Assembly (NCBI RefSeq): GCF_003008555.2
Contig: NZ_CP043619.1
Location: 103,435-167,434, forward strand
Length of the DNA stretch: 64,000 nucleotides
Direction of reading: 5' to 3'
Origin: Pukyongiella litopenaei
Lineage (GTDB): Bacteria > Pseudomonadota > Alphaproteobacteria > Rhodobacterales > Rhodobacteraceae
The translations under genes and the position numbers were made by a program. Shown here one piece after another: positions 1-8,430 of this stretch. How positions within the stretch are numbered: position 1 is the stretch's first letter; each line of letters opens with the position of its first letter. A model generated the notes under the pieces. It did no database searches. It saw nothing but the letters and a program-made list of their open reading frames with translations, and had not been told where the DNA came from.

Positions 1-63
1 GGTCCTTGAAATTCGGGCTTCCGGCCGTTTCGCGATGGGCGATGGCGGACTGGCGTTGCGCAT
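1..63 (-). CDS. Start of next gene of the transfer operon (partial, unidentified)
   Basis: An ATG at 63-61 follows the stop of the DsbA-like gene (74-76) by 10 bases and has a CAGGACACC leader that could serve as ribosome-binding site. Only 21 codons are in the window (MRNASPPSPIAKRPEARISR...), too few to identify a family. In F-type operons a coupling protein (TraD) or relaxase gene often follows at this point, but nothing in these codons proves that. Confidence 0.4.
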   Translation of the reverse strand, partial: MRNASPPSPIAKRPEARISRT

Positions 64-73
64 GGTGTCCTGG

Positions 74-802
74 CTATTGCTGCTGGCTGCCCTCTCCCTT
101 GGCTTCCGTGATGGCTTCGAGCGCGGTGGCGCTCCCCGCGCCCCGGACGATGCCGCCGGGCCCGGCAAAGACCGGCGTGCCGGTGGCGCCGATGGCGCGG
201 GCGAGCCGTGCCGCCCGTTGCAGATCCCGGTCCGCCACCCCGTTTTCGACCGCGCCCGCGATCTTTTGCGCATCGAAACCGAGACGGAGGATCACCCGGC
301 GGACGTTGTCCGGGTTGGCGGGCTCATCGAGGCTCATCAGCGCGTCCGACACGGCGGCATAGGCCGCCTGCCCTTCCAGATGCCTCACCGCCAGCGCCGC
401 CTTTGCCGCGAATTTCGAGGCCTCGCCCAGGACCGGGGTTTCGAGGATCACCATCTGCAAGTCCGGCAGTCGGGATTTCACCTCCCGCACCGCCGCATGG
501 GCATGCCGGCAGTAGCCGCAATTGTAATCCTGGAATCCGACAAGGATCGGCTTGCCGGGATCCAGCCCCTCGAAGAGCTGCGGCGCCAGATCCCCGACCA
601 GTTCCCTGTCGGTCGCGGTCCTGGCCGCCGCCTGCTGGGCTTCCAGCTTTTCGAACACTTCCAGAATGATTTCCGGCTGCTCGACAAGCGTCTGCCTGAC
701 CATGTCCCGGAAGGCCCTGTCCGGTTCGGCCGCGCCAGCGCCCATACCCGGCAGGGCCAGTGCCCCGGCCATCAACCACATCCTGTTTCCTGAATGCCGC
801 AT
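74..802 (-). CDS. DsbA/DsbC-like periplasmic thiol oxidoreductase
   Basis: A 242-residue protein with a signal peptide (residues 1-25, ending GAGA) and a thioredoxin fold carrying a CGYC active site in the segment DYNCGYCRHAH, followed by the cis-Pro segment GATGTPVF expected in Dsb proteins. The chosen ATG has AGGAAACAC just upstream; a longer open frame extends to 1330 but has no coding character and overlaps another gene. It probably forms or reshuffles disulfides in the Cys-rich transfer proteins (TraN, TraU, TraH) in the periplasm. It is the last complete gene of the transfer operon here and is separated from traG by an oppositely oriented gene, so it may have its own promoter. Confidence 0.8.
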   Translation of the reverse strand: MRHSGNRMWLMAGALALPGMGAGAAEPDRAFRDMVRQTLVEQPEIILEVFEKLEAQQAAARTATDRELVGDLAPQLFEGLDPGKPILVGFQDYNCGYCRHAHAAVREVKSRLPDLQMVILETPVLGEASKFAAKAALAVRHLEGQAAYAAVSDALMSLDEPANPDNVRRVILRLGFDAQKIAGAVENGVADRDLQRAARLARAIGATGTPVFAGPGGIVRGAGSATALEAITEAKGEGSQQQ

Positions 803-889
803 GTGTTTCCTTTTTCTGCCTCGTGGTTGTTTGTTCTGGGTTTGTGCGCCGACCCGGGCTAAATTCGGACCTCTTGCAGGAGAGCGTCG

Positions 890-1324
890 ATGGAACGGAC
901 GAAACGCTACTGGATCGCGATGGCCGCAAGCCTCCTGGGCTATGCGGGCTTCCTGCTGGTGCTTCGCGCGTTTGGTGAGCCAGCCGACCCGGTGGTCCGC
1001 AACCTGCTGCTTGGGGCAGGTGTTTCCTGGCCGATCGCCTGGTTCTGCGCGCTGCGGTTTCCCGGCGCGCCAGGTCGCTGGCTGCGCCGCCGCTGGTATG
1101 TGGCGCTCTACCTGGCGGGCTTCATTGCCATTCCGGACTATTCCGCCAACCGGCTCACCATTGCCTATTTTGCGGTCGGCCTGCTGTGGTTCGCGGTCTG
1201 GTGTATCCGCAACCACGATCCAGACGCCGAGGATGATGGCGGAGTCTATGGCATCGGCAATCCTCATGCCAGTTCGTTGCAGCATATCCGTCGGATGAAT
1301 GCTCCTCATGACGAACGGTACTGA
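890..1324 (+). CDS. Small multi-pass inner-membrane protein beside traG, candidate entry-exclusion protein
   Basis: A 144-residue protein with about four hydrophobic segments (residues 8-26, 37-55, 72-90 and 95-108) and a hydrophilic Asp-rich C-terminus. GCAGGAGAGCG sits 3 bases before the ATG. It is the only gene on the plus strand within the transfer block and faces into the end of traG, ending 5 bases before the traG stop. I do not recognise the family. In F-type plasmids the inner-membrane exclusion protein TraS is similar in size, hydrophobic, encoded next to traG, and acts by recognising TraG from a donor, so a TraS-like role is a reasonable inference. No sequence similarity to TraS was verified. 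Confidence 0.65.
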   Translation: MERTKRYWIAMAASLLGYAGFLLVLRAFGEPADPVVRNLLLGAGVSWPIAWFCALRFPGAPGRWLRRRWYVALYLAGFIAIPDYSANRLTIAYFAVGLLWFAVWCIRNHDPDAEDDGGVYGIGNPHASSLQHIRRMNAPHDERY

Positions 1325-1329
1325 CTGCA

Positions 1330-4300
1330 TCAGCCGTCCCTCTTGCGGCCGGTGAAGACATGACCGCCGATCCGGATATTTTCACTGTCGCGTTCCCGGC
1401 TCTGCTGCGCGAGCCATGTGGGAACGGGGTTGTCCTGTTCGCCCGCCGCTATATGGGCGGCCATGCCCTGCGGTGAATAGTAATGCGTGGCGCCGTCGGT
1501 CGGATCGGCGATCCGGCCTGCGGCAACGCCGTCCACGATCGCACCGATCCGCTCATAGGCCGGATCGCTCTCATCGAGGGTCATCGGCATGGCGTTGCCG
1601 CCGGTGCCGCTGTTCCACGCCGAGAACTGCTTGAGCTGCAGGCTGACTTCCGCCGGATTGTCGCCCCAGCGCGGGTCCGCAACCCGGTTCATGATCGTGT
1701 GGGCGACCGCAGCCTGCCCCAGCTCGCCCTGGTTGGCGGCCTCCCCGTAAATCGTCCGGATCATCACATCGCGGTCGTAATTCGAGAGCCCGTTGGCCGA
1801 CCCGTTCCAAAAATTGGACAGCCCGTCGCCTATGGCAGCCTTCGTGTCTCCGACCTTTCCGGCCATCATCGGCACAACGCCGCCGTCGCGGTTTTCCCGA
1901 ACGGTGTTTTCTGTCGAAGATGCGGCGTTTATCGCCTGTTCCTTGCCGGCATCGAAGGCGCCCTGCTGTATGGCGGAGACATTCTCGTGGACCTGTTTGT
2001 GCCGCCCCATGCGCGCCCGGTGTTCGGGTCCCGCCGAGGGCAGCGGTTGTGTCGATATGTCCTGCTCCGGCCTGGTGATCGTATAGGCGGCGGAGGTGTC
2101 CCCCTCCGGCGTCGTAAGCCCCAGCTCCTGCAGGAGCTGCGGCAGGACCTGCTCCACCGCCTGTTCCTGCCGTTTCACACCGGCGATGGACTTCGGACTG
2201 ATCAGCCCTTCGATCTGCTCCTCGCTCAGCCCCGCCTCGCGCCATTCGTTCGAGATCGCGTCGGTGAGCTGCCCGTCATAACTGATGCCCTGCGCGTAGA
2301 GCTTCGATTCCGCCGAGGCCAGCGTGTCGGCCTCTTCGCGGGCCTGTGACCAGGCTTCCGCCGAGCGCTGTAGGTCCTCGAGGCTCCAGCGGTTGCCGCC
2401 GCTTTCGCTGCTGCTCTGGCTGCTTTGCTCGCTGGTCCGCCAGGAGTCCACCGTATCTGCGTATTTCGCTACGCTGTCGCTCAACCCGCTTTCGCGCGCC
2501 GCTTTCGTAAGCTGGGTAAAACTGTCTTGATCGTGACCGGCCATTTCCGCCGTCAGCCCCGCCCCGATGCCAAACAGCTCGGGCTTTCCGGCGAGGGCGA
2601 TCCTGTAGGCCGAGTTGACCGAGATGCCGTTGCTTTTCGCGAAATCCTCAACCGCCTGATGGGTATTCCGGGCTTCCTCGGCATTGCGCATCCCGCGCGT
2701 TGTCGCCACGTCACTGGCGGCAGTGCTGCCCGTGCTGAGCTGCCGGCCGAAATCCGCGTAGCTTGCGGACAGCTCGTTCAGCCCGGAGGTCATTTCTTCG
2801 CGCGCCGCGTTCGCGGTCCGGATCGCGCTTTCCTTGCGGTCGGAAACCTCTTCGCGGATGGTCTGCCCGATACGTGCCGACATGCCGCCCGACGATTGGC
2901 CGGTACCGGTCGAGATCGTGCGCGATCCGTCCGGGTTCCGATGCGCCATCGCGCCGCCCGGCATCCGGTGCGTATGAAGCCCCGCGTCGTACAGGCCCGA
3001 TGTATTCCACTTGTTCGCCGCGAAGTTGCTCATCGAGGCATTGGCCAGCTGGATATTGCCCGTTGCCGCTTCGCGGCCCGATTCAATCGCCGCGCCTTGC
3101 GAGACGTTGAGCATCGACGTCGCGAGCCCGGCCACCCGGCCGGCCCCGAACATGATGCCGGTGGCCAGGAACGGCACCGACATCATCAGGTAGCCCGCGA
3201 CGGTGCCCACATCCTGTTCCACCGCCCGCACGGACAGATGGTTGGCGAAGGTAAGCGCATAGTCGATCGATGCGCCGTTATAGGACCCCATCGCCTCGCG
3301 GTAGTAGCCGCTCGCTGCCTTCAGGACGATCGAATGCAGGATAGCCGAAAGCGGATCCCAGGCGGCCAGCCAGACGAAGCCGCCGAAATACCCTTTCATC
3401 ACCGTCCAGACCAGCGGCGTCATCATCATCAGCAGTGCCAGCGGAAAGGCCGCGTAGTAGATGGATTCGAACACGATCTTCAGCAGCGGAACCCATTTGA
3501 GCGCGGAGATCCCAACCGCGCTGTAGCTGGCCGAGGTCTGGGCTTCCGTGCGCGCGGCCTGGTAGGCTGTCATTGCCGCGTTGTTGCCCGATCCGGCGAT
3601 GAGGTGCTGCACCGCATCGTCCATCGACAGCACCAGCATCGCCTGGCGAATGGTATTCGCGGCGCTGGAAGAGGTCATGCCGACGAAGGTCTGGAAGTCC
3701 GACAGGGTGTTGGTCATCTTTGCGACGGCCGCCGGCAGGTTGGTGGCCGGAGTGCCCACCGAGTTGGCTGCCGCCTTCTGGTAGAGGATATTCTGTACTT
3801 CGGCATTCAGGCGCTGACGGACCTGCGGCCAGCCCGATCCGCAGGTCCGCACCTGGTCGAGAACCGGATCGTAAAAGGCCAGCGCCTGCGGAAGATTGGC
3901 GCCGATATAGCTTGACAGGTTGCCCGCCTGGGCCAGCTCGCCGGTATTGACGATCCCGATATTCGAGCCGTCCACGAAGCAGTTTTCCATGAAGTTGACG
4001 AGGGTTTCCTGGATGACCGGCGAGACCGCCCGCCAGCGCGATGCCTGGCTCAGTATGGTTGCGCCGAACATCATTCCCGAGGACTGGTAGGCGAGGTCGT
4101 CGGGCGCGGCGAGCAGTGTTTCCATCTTTTTCGTGATCAGGTGCCCGGCCTTCGAGGTCTGCGAGCCGACGAAGGCCACCGACCAGGGCACGTTGTCCAC
4201 CATGCCATAGATGCCGAGCGGCACGGTCGAATCGTGGATCACGACGCGGGCTTTCGGCCCGACACAGATCGCCGAAACAATCATGACGCCGATGAAATAG

Positions 4301-4482
4301 GTCAGCACCTGCCGCGCGGAGCCGAACACGGCCATCTGGAAGGCCGCCACCAGCACCCCGGCTGTGATCGCGGCCGAGAGCAGCGCCTTGAAATTGCCCG
4401 ATCCGGTAAAGGCGGCGAGGTAGTTGAATATATCGTAGAGAAAATAGCCGCCGCCGACCGTGTAGACTTCGAGCGTGGGCAT
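1330..4482 (-). CDS. traG: TraG, mating-pair stabilisation protein, with C-terminal SleB-like hydrolase domain
   Basis: A 1050-residue protein. The N-terminal third has the membrane segments typical of F-type TraG (about residues 15-85, then 330-440), with a periplasmic region between. The middle (about 480-780) is a polar, helical region. From about residue 907 to the end lies a cell-wall hydrolase domain of the SleB type: IYGEAANQGELGQAAVAHTI, an asparagine-arginine pair, and later ATHYYSP. The conserved Glu is near residue 914. F TraG is about 940 residues and lacks this domain, so one protein here joins mating-pair assembly and peptidoglycan opening. The start overlaps the traH stop (TAATG). 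Confidence 0.9.
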   Translation of the reverse strand: MPTLEVYTVGGGYFLYDIFNYLAAFTGSGNFKALLSAAITAGVLVAAFQMAVFGSARQVLTYFIGVMIVSAICVGPKARVVIHDSTVPLGIYGMVDNVPWSVAFVGSQTSKAGHLITKKMETLLAAPDDLAYQSSGMMFGATILSQASRWRAVSPVIQETLVNFMENCFVDGSNIGIVNTGELAQAGNLSSYIGANLPQALAFYDPVLDQVRTCGSGWPQVRQRLNAEVQNILYQKAAANSVGTPATNLPAAVAKMTNTLSDFQTFVGMTSSSAANTIRQAMLVLSMDDAVQHLIAGSGNNAAMTAYQAARTEAQTSASYSAVGISALKWVPLLKIVFESIYYAAFPLALLMMMTPLVWTVMKGYFGGFVWLAAWDPLSAILHSIVLKAASGYYREAMGSYNGASIDYALTFANHLSVRAVEQDVGTVAGYLMMSVPFLATGIMFGAGRVAGLATSMLNVSQGAAIESGREAATGNIQLANASMSNFAANKWNTSGLYDAGLHTHRMPGGAMAHRNPDGSRTISTGTGQSSGGMSARIGQTIREEVSDRKESAIRTANAAREEMTSGLNELSASYADFGRQLSTGSTAASDVATTRGMRNAEEARNTHQAVEDFAKSNGISVNSAYRIALAGKPELFGIGAGLTAEMAGHDQDSFTQLTKAARESGLSDSVAKYADTVDSWRTSEQSSQSSSESGGNRWSLEDLQRSAEAWSQAREEADTLASAESKLYAQGISYDGQLTDAISNEWREAGLSEEQIEGLISPKSIAGVKRQEQAVEQVLPQLLQELGLTTPEGDTSAAYTITRPEQDISTQPLPSAGPEHRARMGRHKQVHENVSAIQQGAFDAGKEQAINAASSTENTVRENRDGGVVPMMAGKVGDTKAAIGDGLSNFWNGSANGLSNYDRDVMIRTIYGEAANQGELGQAAVAHTIMNRVADPRWGDNPAEVSLQLKQFSAWNSGTGGNAMPMTLDESDPAYERIGAIVDGVAAGRIADPTDGATHYYSPQGMAAHIAAGEQDNPVPTWLAQQSRERDSENIRIGGHVFTGRKRDG

Positions 4483-5867
4483 TACCGCTGCCCTCCGGAA
4501 TTGTTCAGGACGTTCGCGAACACCGTGTTGGTCGAGGCTGCCAGTTCGGTTTTCGCCAGCGCCAGCCGTTCGAGATTGCGGATCGCTTCGGCATATTTGC
4601 GCTGTGCCGAGGCGCGGAAGGCCTGCAGTGTCTCGCGGGTCTGCCGCACCGCCGCCTGAAACTCCCGGTTGATGTCGCCGGCGATATCGACATTCGCCGC
4701 CGAGTTCAGAAGTTCCTGTACCGCTTCGTCGATATAGGCCATCGCCAGATCGACCGCGACCAGCTCGGCCATCGAGTTGATATCGTCCTGAACGAATTTG
4801 TACTTATAACTCCGGGCCGTAACCAGGTGCTCATAGATCGGAATCGAGGTCAGGTTGATCAGCGCCACCGCGGCCGCCGGCGGCGAGGTGTCGCTGGCGA
4901 TCGCGTCAGACAGATCCCCGATCGCGCCGGCCGTGATCGCGAAGAGCGCATCATCAACTGAAATCGTCCGGTCCCGCAGAACCGGCTGCAGGCAGTCATT
5001 GGCCTCGTTGCAACGCAGGCTCTTGTAGCTGCCGCCTTCGACCAGCGCCCGTGCGGCATCGGCGGAGAGCGCGCGCGGCGGGATCGTCCGGTGCGACATG
5101 CCCTCGTCGTCATCCTCCCCGCCCACCGTGATGATGGTGCCGGTCAGCGTCATGAAGAACTCGGCGATCTTCACGTTCGAGGTCAGGAAGTTGTTCTTCT
5201 TGATCGCCTTCCAGGCATAATTGACATTGACCGGCACCTGCTCGGCCAGCGCACCCGAGGCGCGACCCAGCGTCGAGACATGCTGGCCGCCGGTGCCGCA
5301 GCCGTGGCGCGAAGCCACGCGGTCGGCAAAGCGCCCCGAGAACCCGCCGATGGTCTGGCAGATATGCTGCGATGCTCCGTCCATTTTCGGCCAGAGCGAC
5401 GCGGTAAGAAGCTGGCCTGCTTCGCAGCTGTTGATATTGCTGGAATTGACCTGCTGGATCAGGTCGCGCAGCTTGGCGACGATTTCCTGCACCGATGGCG
5501 ACAGGCTCTCCAGCGCCAGTTCGAAGGCAAAACCCGCCGCATTCTGCATGATCGCTTCCATCAGCGCGATCAGCTCCTCCTCGCTGATGAAGGAAAACGC
5601 TCCGCCGAAAATGTCGATACCGCCGCAACCGGCACGGACCGAGGGGAGCTGGATCGCCGCAAGCTGGCTGTTGCGCGGCCGCGTGCGCAGATAAAGCGAT
5701 CCCATCGTGGCGTAACCCGCCTGCTGGCCCTGGTATGCGGTGGGCTTGGTGACGTTCACACCGCCGCCCGACCGTTCCCAGAACGCCCTGAGATCGCTTC
5801 CCACATCGGCCGCGGCCGGAATCCCGAAACCCGTTGCCAACACCAGCACCGCCATACCATTCCTCAT
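4482..5867 (-). CDS. traH: TraH, conjugative pilus assembly protein
   Basis: A 461-residue protein with an N-terminal signal peptide (residues 1-20) followed by the TraH landmarks: a G-rich GYATMGSLYLRTRPRNSQ stretch, a CGGIDIFGGAFSFIS motif, the cysteines of NSCEAGQ and HICQTIGG, and a C-terminal coiled coil (about 400-450). Length matches the family. TraH acts in the periplasm and outer membrane with TraF, TraW, TraU and TrbC in pilus extension. It lies between traF and traG as in F plasmids and overlaps traG by one base. Confidence 0.93.
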   Translation of the reverse strand: MRNGMAVLVLATGFGIPAAADVGSDLRAFWERSGGGVNVTKPTAYQGQQAGYATMGSLYLRTRPRNSQLAAIQLPSVRAGCGGIDIFGGAFSFISEEELIALMEAIMQNAAGFAFELALESLSPSVQEIVAKLRDLIQQVNSSNINSCEAGQLLTASLWPKMDGASQHICQTIGGFSGRFADRVASRHGCGTGGQHVSTLGRASGALAEQVPVNVNYAWKAIKKNNFLTSNVKIAEFFMTLTGTIITVGGEDDDEGMSHRTIPPRALSADAARALVEGGSYKSLRCNEANDCLQPVLRDRTISVDDALFAITAGAIGDLSDAIASDTSPPAAAVALINLTSIPIYEHLVTARSYKYKFVQDDINSMAELVAVDLAMAYIDEAVQELLNSAANVDIAGDINREFQAAVRQTRETLQAFRASAQRKYAEAIRNLERLALAKTELAASTNTVFANVLNNSGGQR

Positions 5868-5883
5868 GGTCGTTCCTTCCCTG

Positions 5884-6711
5884 TCACTCGAACCGCGCGC
5901 CCAACGGCACTTCGCGCACGACGTAAACGCGGTTGAGGATCTGGTCTTCTGTCAGAAGCCCGCCCCCGATCAGGTGCACCTCTCCGGTGCCGGTCTCCAC
6001 GATCGCGATGAGCGGGCGTGGCATGTCGGCGATACCGAGGCGTTCGAGCTGCCCGTCATTCGCGACCGCGCCGGGAAACCCGTCGATCGCGCTGCCATCG
6101 GTTGACACCGCCAGCACCTCGATGCCGTATTCCCGCTGCATGACGGTCAGGATTTCCGCTTGCGCGAGGCACAGGCGGCAAGTCACCGGATCGTCATAGA
6201 CGAAAAGGAAGCCTGCTTCGCTGGCGGCCCGGCGCAATGCCGCCTTCTCCGCCGTGTTGCGTTGATCCTGGTAGATCGTCGTGCCCATCTGGGTGAGCGG
6301 CCGTTTCACATTCGCATCCAGATCGGGCGACCGGAACAACACGCGCTGCCACACGGCGGCGAACCTGCCCGCCATCGCCGCCATTTCCGCGTTCACCTGC
6401 ATATAGGCCTGCAGGTTTTCCGGGGTGGGATCGAGGATCGCCCGGTTCTTCAGTTCGTCGGCCCGTTTGCGAAAGGCTTCGATCCGTTCCGTCGCGCTCG
6501 GCTCTTCGGGCAGCTCGGGTGCGTCCTCCGCCACCGGCTCTTGCGGCTCGGGCAGCGGTGCCGGGGCGGGCTCGGGTTCCGCCTCCGGTTCGGGATCGCA
6601 ATAGAAGTGCCAGCCTGCGATTTCCTCGCCATTGCAGAACAGCCGGCCCTCGGCTTCGCCCGCTACCGCCAGCGCTGTCACCAGCAATGTTCCTGTCAGA
6701 ATTGCCCTCAT
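5884..6711 (-). CDS. traF: TraF, thioredoxin-like pilus assembly protein (F-type)
   Basis: A 275-residue protein with a signal peptide (1-22), a Pro/Glu-rich spacer (about 38-72) and a thioredoxin-like C-terminal domain. The family signature appears as GFLFVYDDPVTCRLCLAQAE, with a CRLC motif where many TraF homologues have lost the active-site cysteines, so this copy may be redox-active. TraF works in the periplasm with TraH and TraW in F-pilus assembly. It ends 16 bases before traH and starts 2 bases after the upstream thioredoxin gene. Confidence 0.9.
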   Translation of the reverse strand: MRAILTGTLLVTALAVAGEAEGRLFCNGEEIAGWHFYCDPEPEAEPEPAPAPLPEPQEPVAEDAPELPEEPSATERIEAFRKRADELKNRAILDPTPENLQAYMQVNAEMAAMAGRFAAVWQRVLFRSPDLDANVKRPLTQMGTTIYQDQRNTAEKAALRRAASEAGFLFVYDDPVTCRLCLAQAEILTVMQREYGIEVLAVSTDGSAIDGFPGAVANDGQLERLGIADMPRPLIAIVETGTGEVHLIGGGLLTEDQILNRVYVVREVPLGARFE

Positions 6712-6712
6712 G

Positions 6713-7111
6713 TCAGCCGGCCCCCGCGCCGCGCAGACCGGCGGCGACCAGTTGCGCGTAGTGGCGCGCGTTCCTGTATCCCCTGATGGTTCCGGTCACA
6801 CCGCCCCGCGCCTGCGAATAGATCAGCGTCGTGGGAAGCTCGGTGATCTGCTGCGCCAGCGGATGGCTGCCCGCATCGACCACATCCGCAAAGGGCGGGA
6901 TCGGGCGGCCATCCTTCGAGGCCACCAGCACCGCGATCCCGGCGGGCTGCGTCACCGCGGCCAGTACCGGGGCCGCCGATTTGCAGAACGCGCACCAGGA
7001 GGCGCCTACGAATATGACCCCGACACCGGGCTCAGAGCCGGCGGGCGCGGCAACGGCCTGACCAGTGCCGGCCATCGCCGCCGCCGCCGCGATGAAGGCC
7101 CTGCGTTTCAT
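6713..7111 (-). CDS. trbB: TrbB-like periplasmic thioredoxin
   Basis: A 132-residue thioredoxin-fold protein with a signal peptide (1-21) and a WCAFC active site in FVGASWCAFCKSAAPVL; ELPTTLIY contains the cis-proline. Size and position (between traN and traF) fit TrbB, the thiol isomerase of F-type operons that assists folding of disulfide-rich transfer proteins. The ATG overlaps the upstream TraN-like stop by 4 bases. It is one of three CxxC thioredoxin-fold proteins in this operon, together with TraF and the DsbA-like protein at 74-802. Confidence 0.8.
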   Translation of the reverse strand: MKRRAFIAAAAAMAGTGQAVAAPAGSEPGVGVIFVGASWCAFCKSAAPVLAAVTQPAGIAVLVASKDGRPIPPFADVVDAGSHPLAQQITELPTTLIYSQARGGVTGTIRGYRNARHYAQLVAAGLRGAGAG

Positions 7112-8430
7112 GGGTTTCCCCCGCCATAGACGTTTTGCGCGTCCGTCGCCGCGCCCGGAAACCGCTGCTTGTAGAAATCCGACAGCTCGCCCTGCAGCGG
7201 CACATCGGCCGCGTTCAGCATGTCCCCGAACACTTCGGAGAGATCCATGTCCTTCGTGTCGATGTTCGCGAGATCGTCGACCGTCACGTAACCGCAATCG
7301 GCAGACGCGGGGTCCGGCCCCCAATCCTCGTGTTTCAGGCGCTTCAGTTCCTCGACAAAAACCCGTGCGAGCTTGCTGTTATAGGTGCAATAGTAATGGC
7401 GGCGCTTGATACAAACACCGAGAATCTTCTCCTGGCATGTGCTGCCGGCATAGTGGGTGGCGCCGGCCTTGCGAATGTCCCAGAGCAGTTCGTTGTCCTC
7501 CGAACATTGCGCGAAAATCCCGCTGCCGTCGCAACAATCCCGCCCCGGCGTCTTGCTGCATGTCCTGACCGCGCCCTTGAAGAACTGAACGTCATTGGCA
7601 TCCTGTGCCCCGGCCTCACGAAACTCGCGCTGCATCTGTGCGAGAATGTTCAGCCAGGCCGCAGCCTCCCCGAAACCGTCGGAATTTTCCTGCTGGGCGC
7701 CGATGCAGGTGTCTCCGACACAGACGTTGATCGGCTCGCAACTGGTTTGAAGATCGCCCGTGCCGGTGCCGCAGCGATAGTGAAACTCCCGGTTCGAGCA
7801 GATACCGGACGCATCGCGGACCATGCAGCTGTCCCCGATGAGCCGACAGCTCGGATCGGAGGCGAGGGGCGCGCAGTCATTGTCGCCCTCCCCCGGCATG
7901 ATGCACTCATAGGTCCGGCGCTTGCGCCACCAGCTCCGGGCAAAATCCTTTCGGTTTATGTCGCGGGTTTCCGCGCCCTCGATATCGTCCGTTCTGGCCA
8001 GCGAACATTCCGGATCGCTTTCATGCGCCGTACAGGTGTTCACCAGCTCTTCCTGGACGGGACCGAACTCTGTCTTCGTGAGGATCGCCGGCGCCATGTC
8101 GGCGTCCTCATTCAGACATTCATATGTGAACCGCGTCTGGCGGCATTCGCCGTTGCGGTAATCCACGCAGGTCTGGCTGATCTGGGCGCATCTCACGCTG
8201 GCACGGGTCCGCGCACATTGATCGAGCGGCGCGTCGTCGGTGCAGGTCTGGCGACCGATCTTCTTCCGGCAGTGCCGCAGGAGCGTAAGTCCGCCCGTTG
8301 TGCTGGCCCCCTCCCCGGTACAGGAATAATCCGGTGTCTCGCAGACGACCTCGGCGCGGGCCGGCCCCCCCACCCCGACCGCCAGCACCGTGGTCAGAAC
8401 CACGTACTGGATGGCGGCCAAGCGGTTCAT
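7108..8430 (-). CDS. traN: TraN-like Cys-rich protein carrying the conserved TraN C-terminal part
   Basis: A 440-residue secreted protein (signal peptide 1-26) with more than 30 cysteines. The C-terminal part matches the conserved end of F TraN: a CCDG segment, CQEKILGVCIKRRHYYC, a YNSKLARV segment and a DCGYVTVDDL segment. TraN is the outer-membrane adhesin that stabilises mating pairs by binding recipient surface proteins. Here it directly follows a second Cys-rich secreted protein, overlapping it by 4 bases (ATGA), so TraN function appears to be divided between two polypeptides, each with its own signal peptide. I call this one the conserved TraN tail. Confidence 0.82.
   Translation of the reverse strand: MNRLAAIQYVVLTTVLAVGVGGPARAEVVCETPDYSCTGEGASTTGGLTLLRHCRKKIGRQTCTDDAPLDQCARTRASVRCAQISQTCVDYRNGECRQTRFTYECLNEDADMAPAILTKTEFGPVQEELVNTCTAHESDPECSLARTDDIEGAETRDINRKDFARSWWRKRRTYECIMPGEGDNDCAPLASDPSCRLIGDSCMVRDASGICSNREFHYRCGTGTGDLQTSCEPINVCVGDTCIGAQQENSDGFGEAAAWLNILAQMQREFREAGAQDANDVQFFKGAVRTCSKTPGRDCCDGSGIFAQCSEDNELLWDIRKAGATHYAGSTCQEKILGVCIKRRHYYCTYNSKLARVFVEELKRLKHEDWGPDPASADCGYVTVDDLANIDTKDMDLSEVFGDMLNAADVPLQGELSDFYKQRFPGAATDAQNVYGGGNP

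Noticed and set aside
803..1330. N-terminal extension of the DsbA-like frame to 418 codons
   Set aside because: The added part overlaps the plus-strand membrane gene, lacks coding character, and the internal ATG at 802 has a good ribosome-binding site and signal peptide.
2425..3915. Open frame of 496 codons opposite traG
   Set aside because: Antisense to an unambiguous traG; Arg/His-rich composition and no signal or motif.
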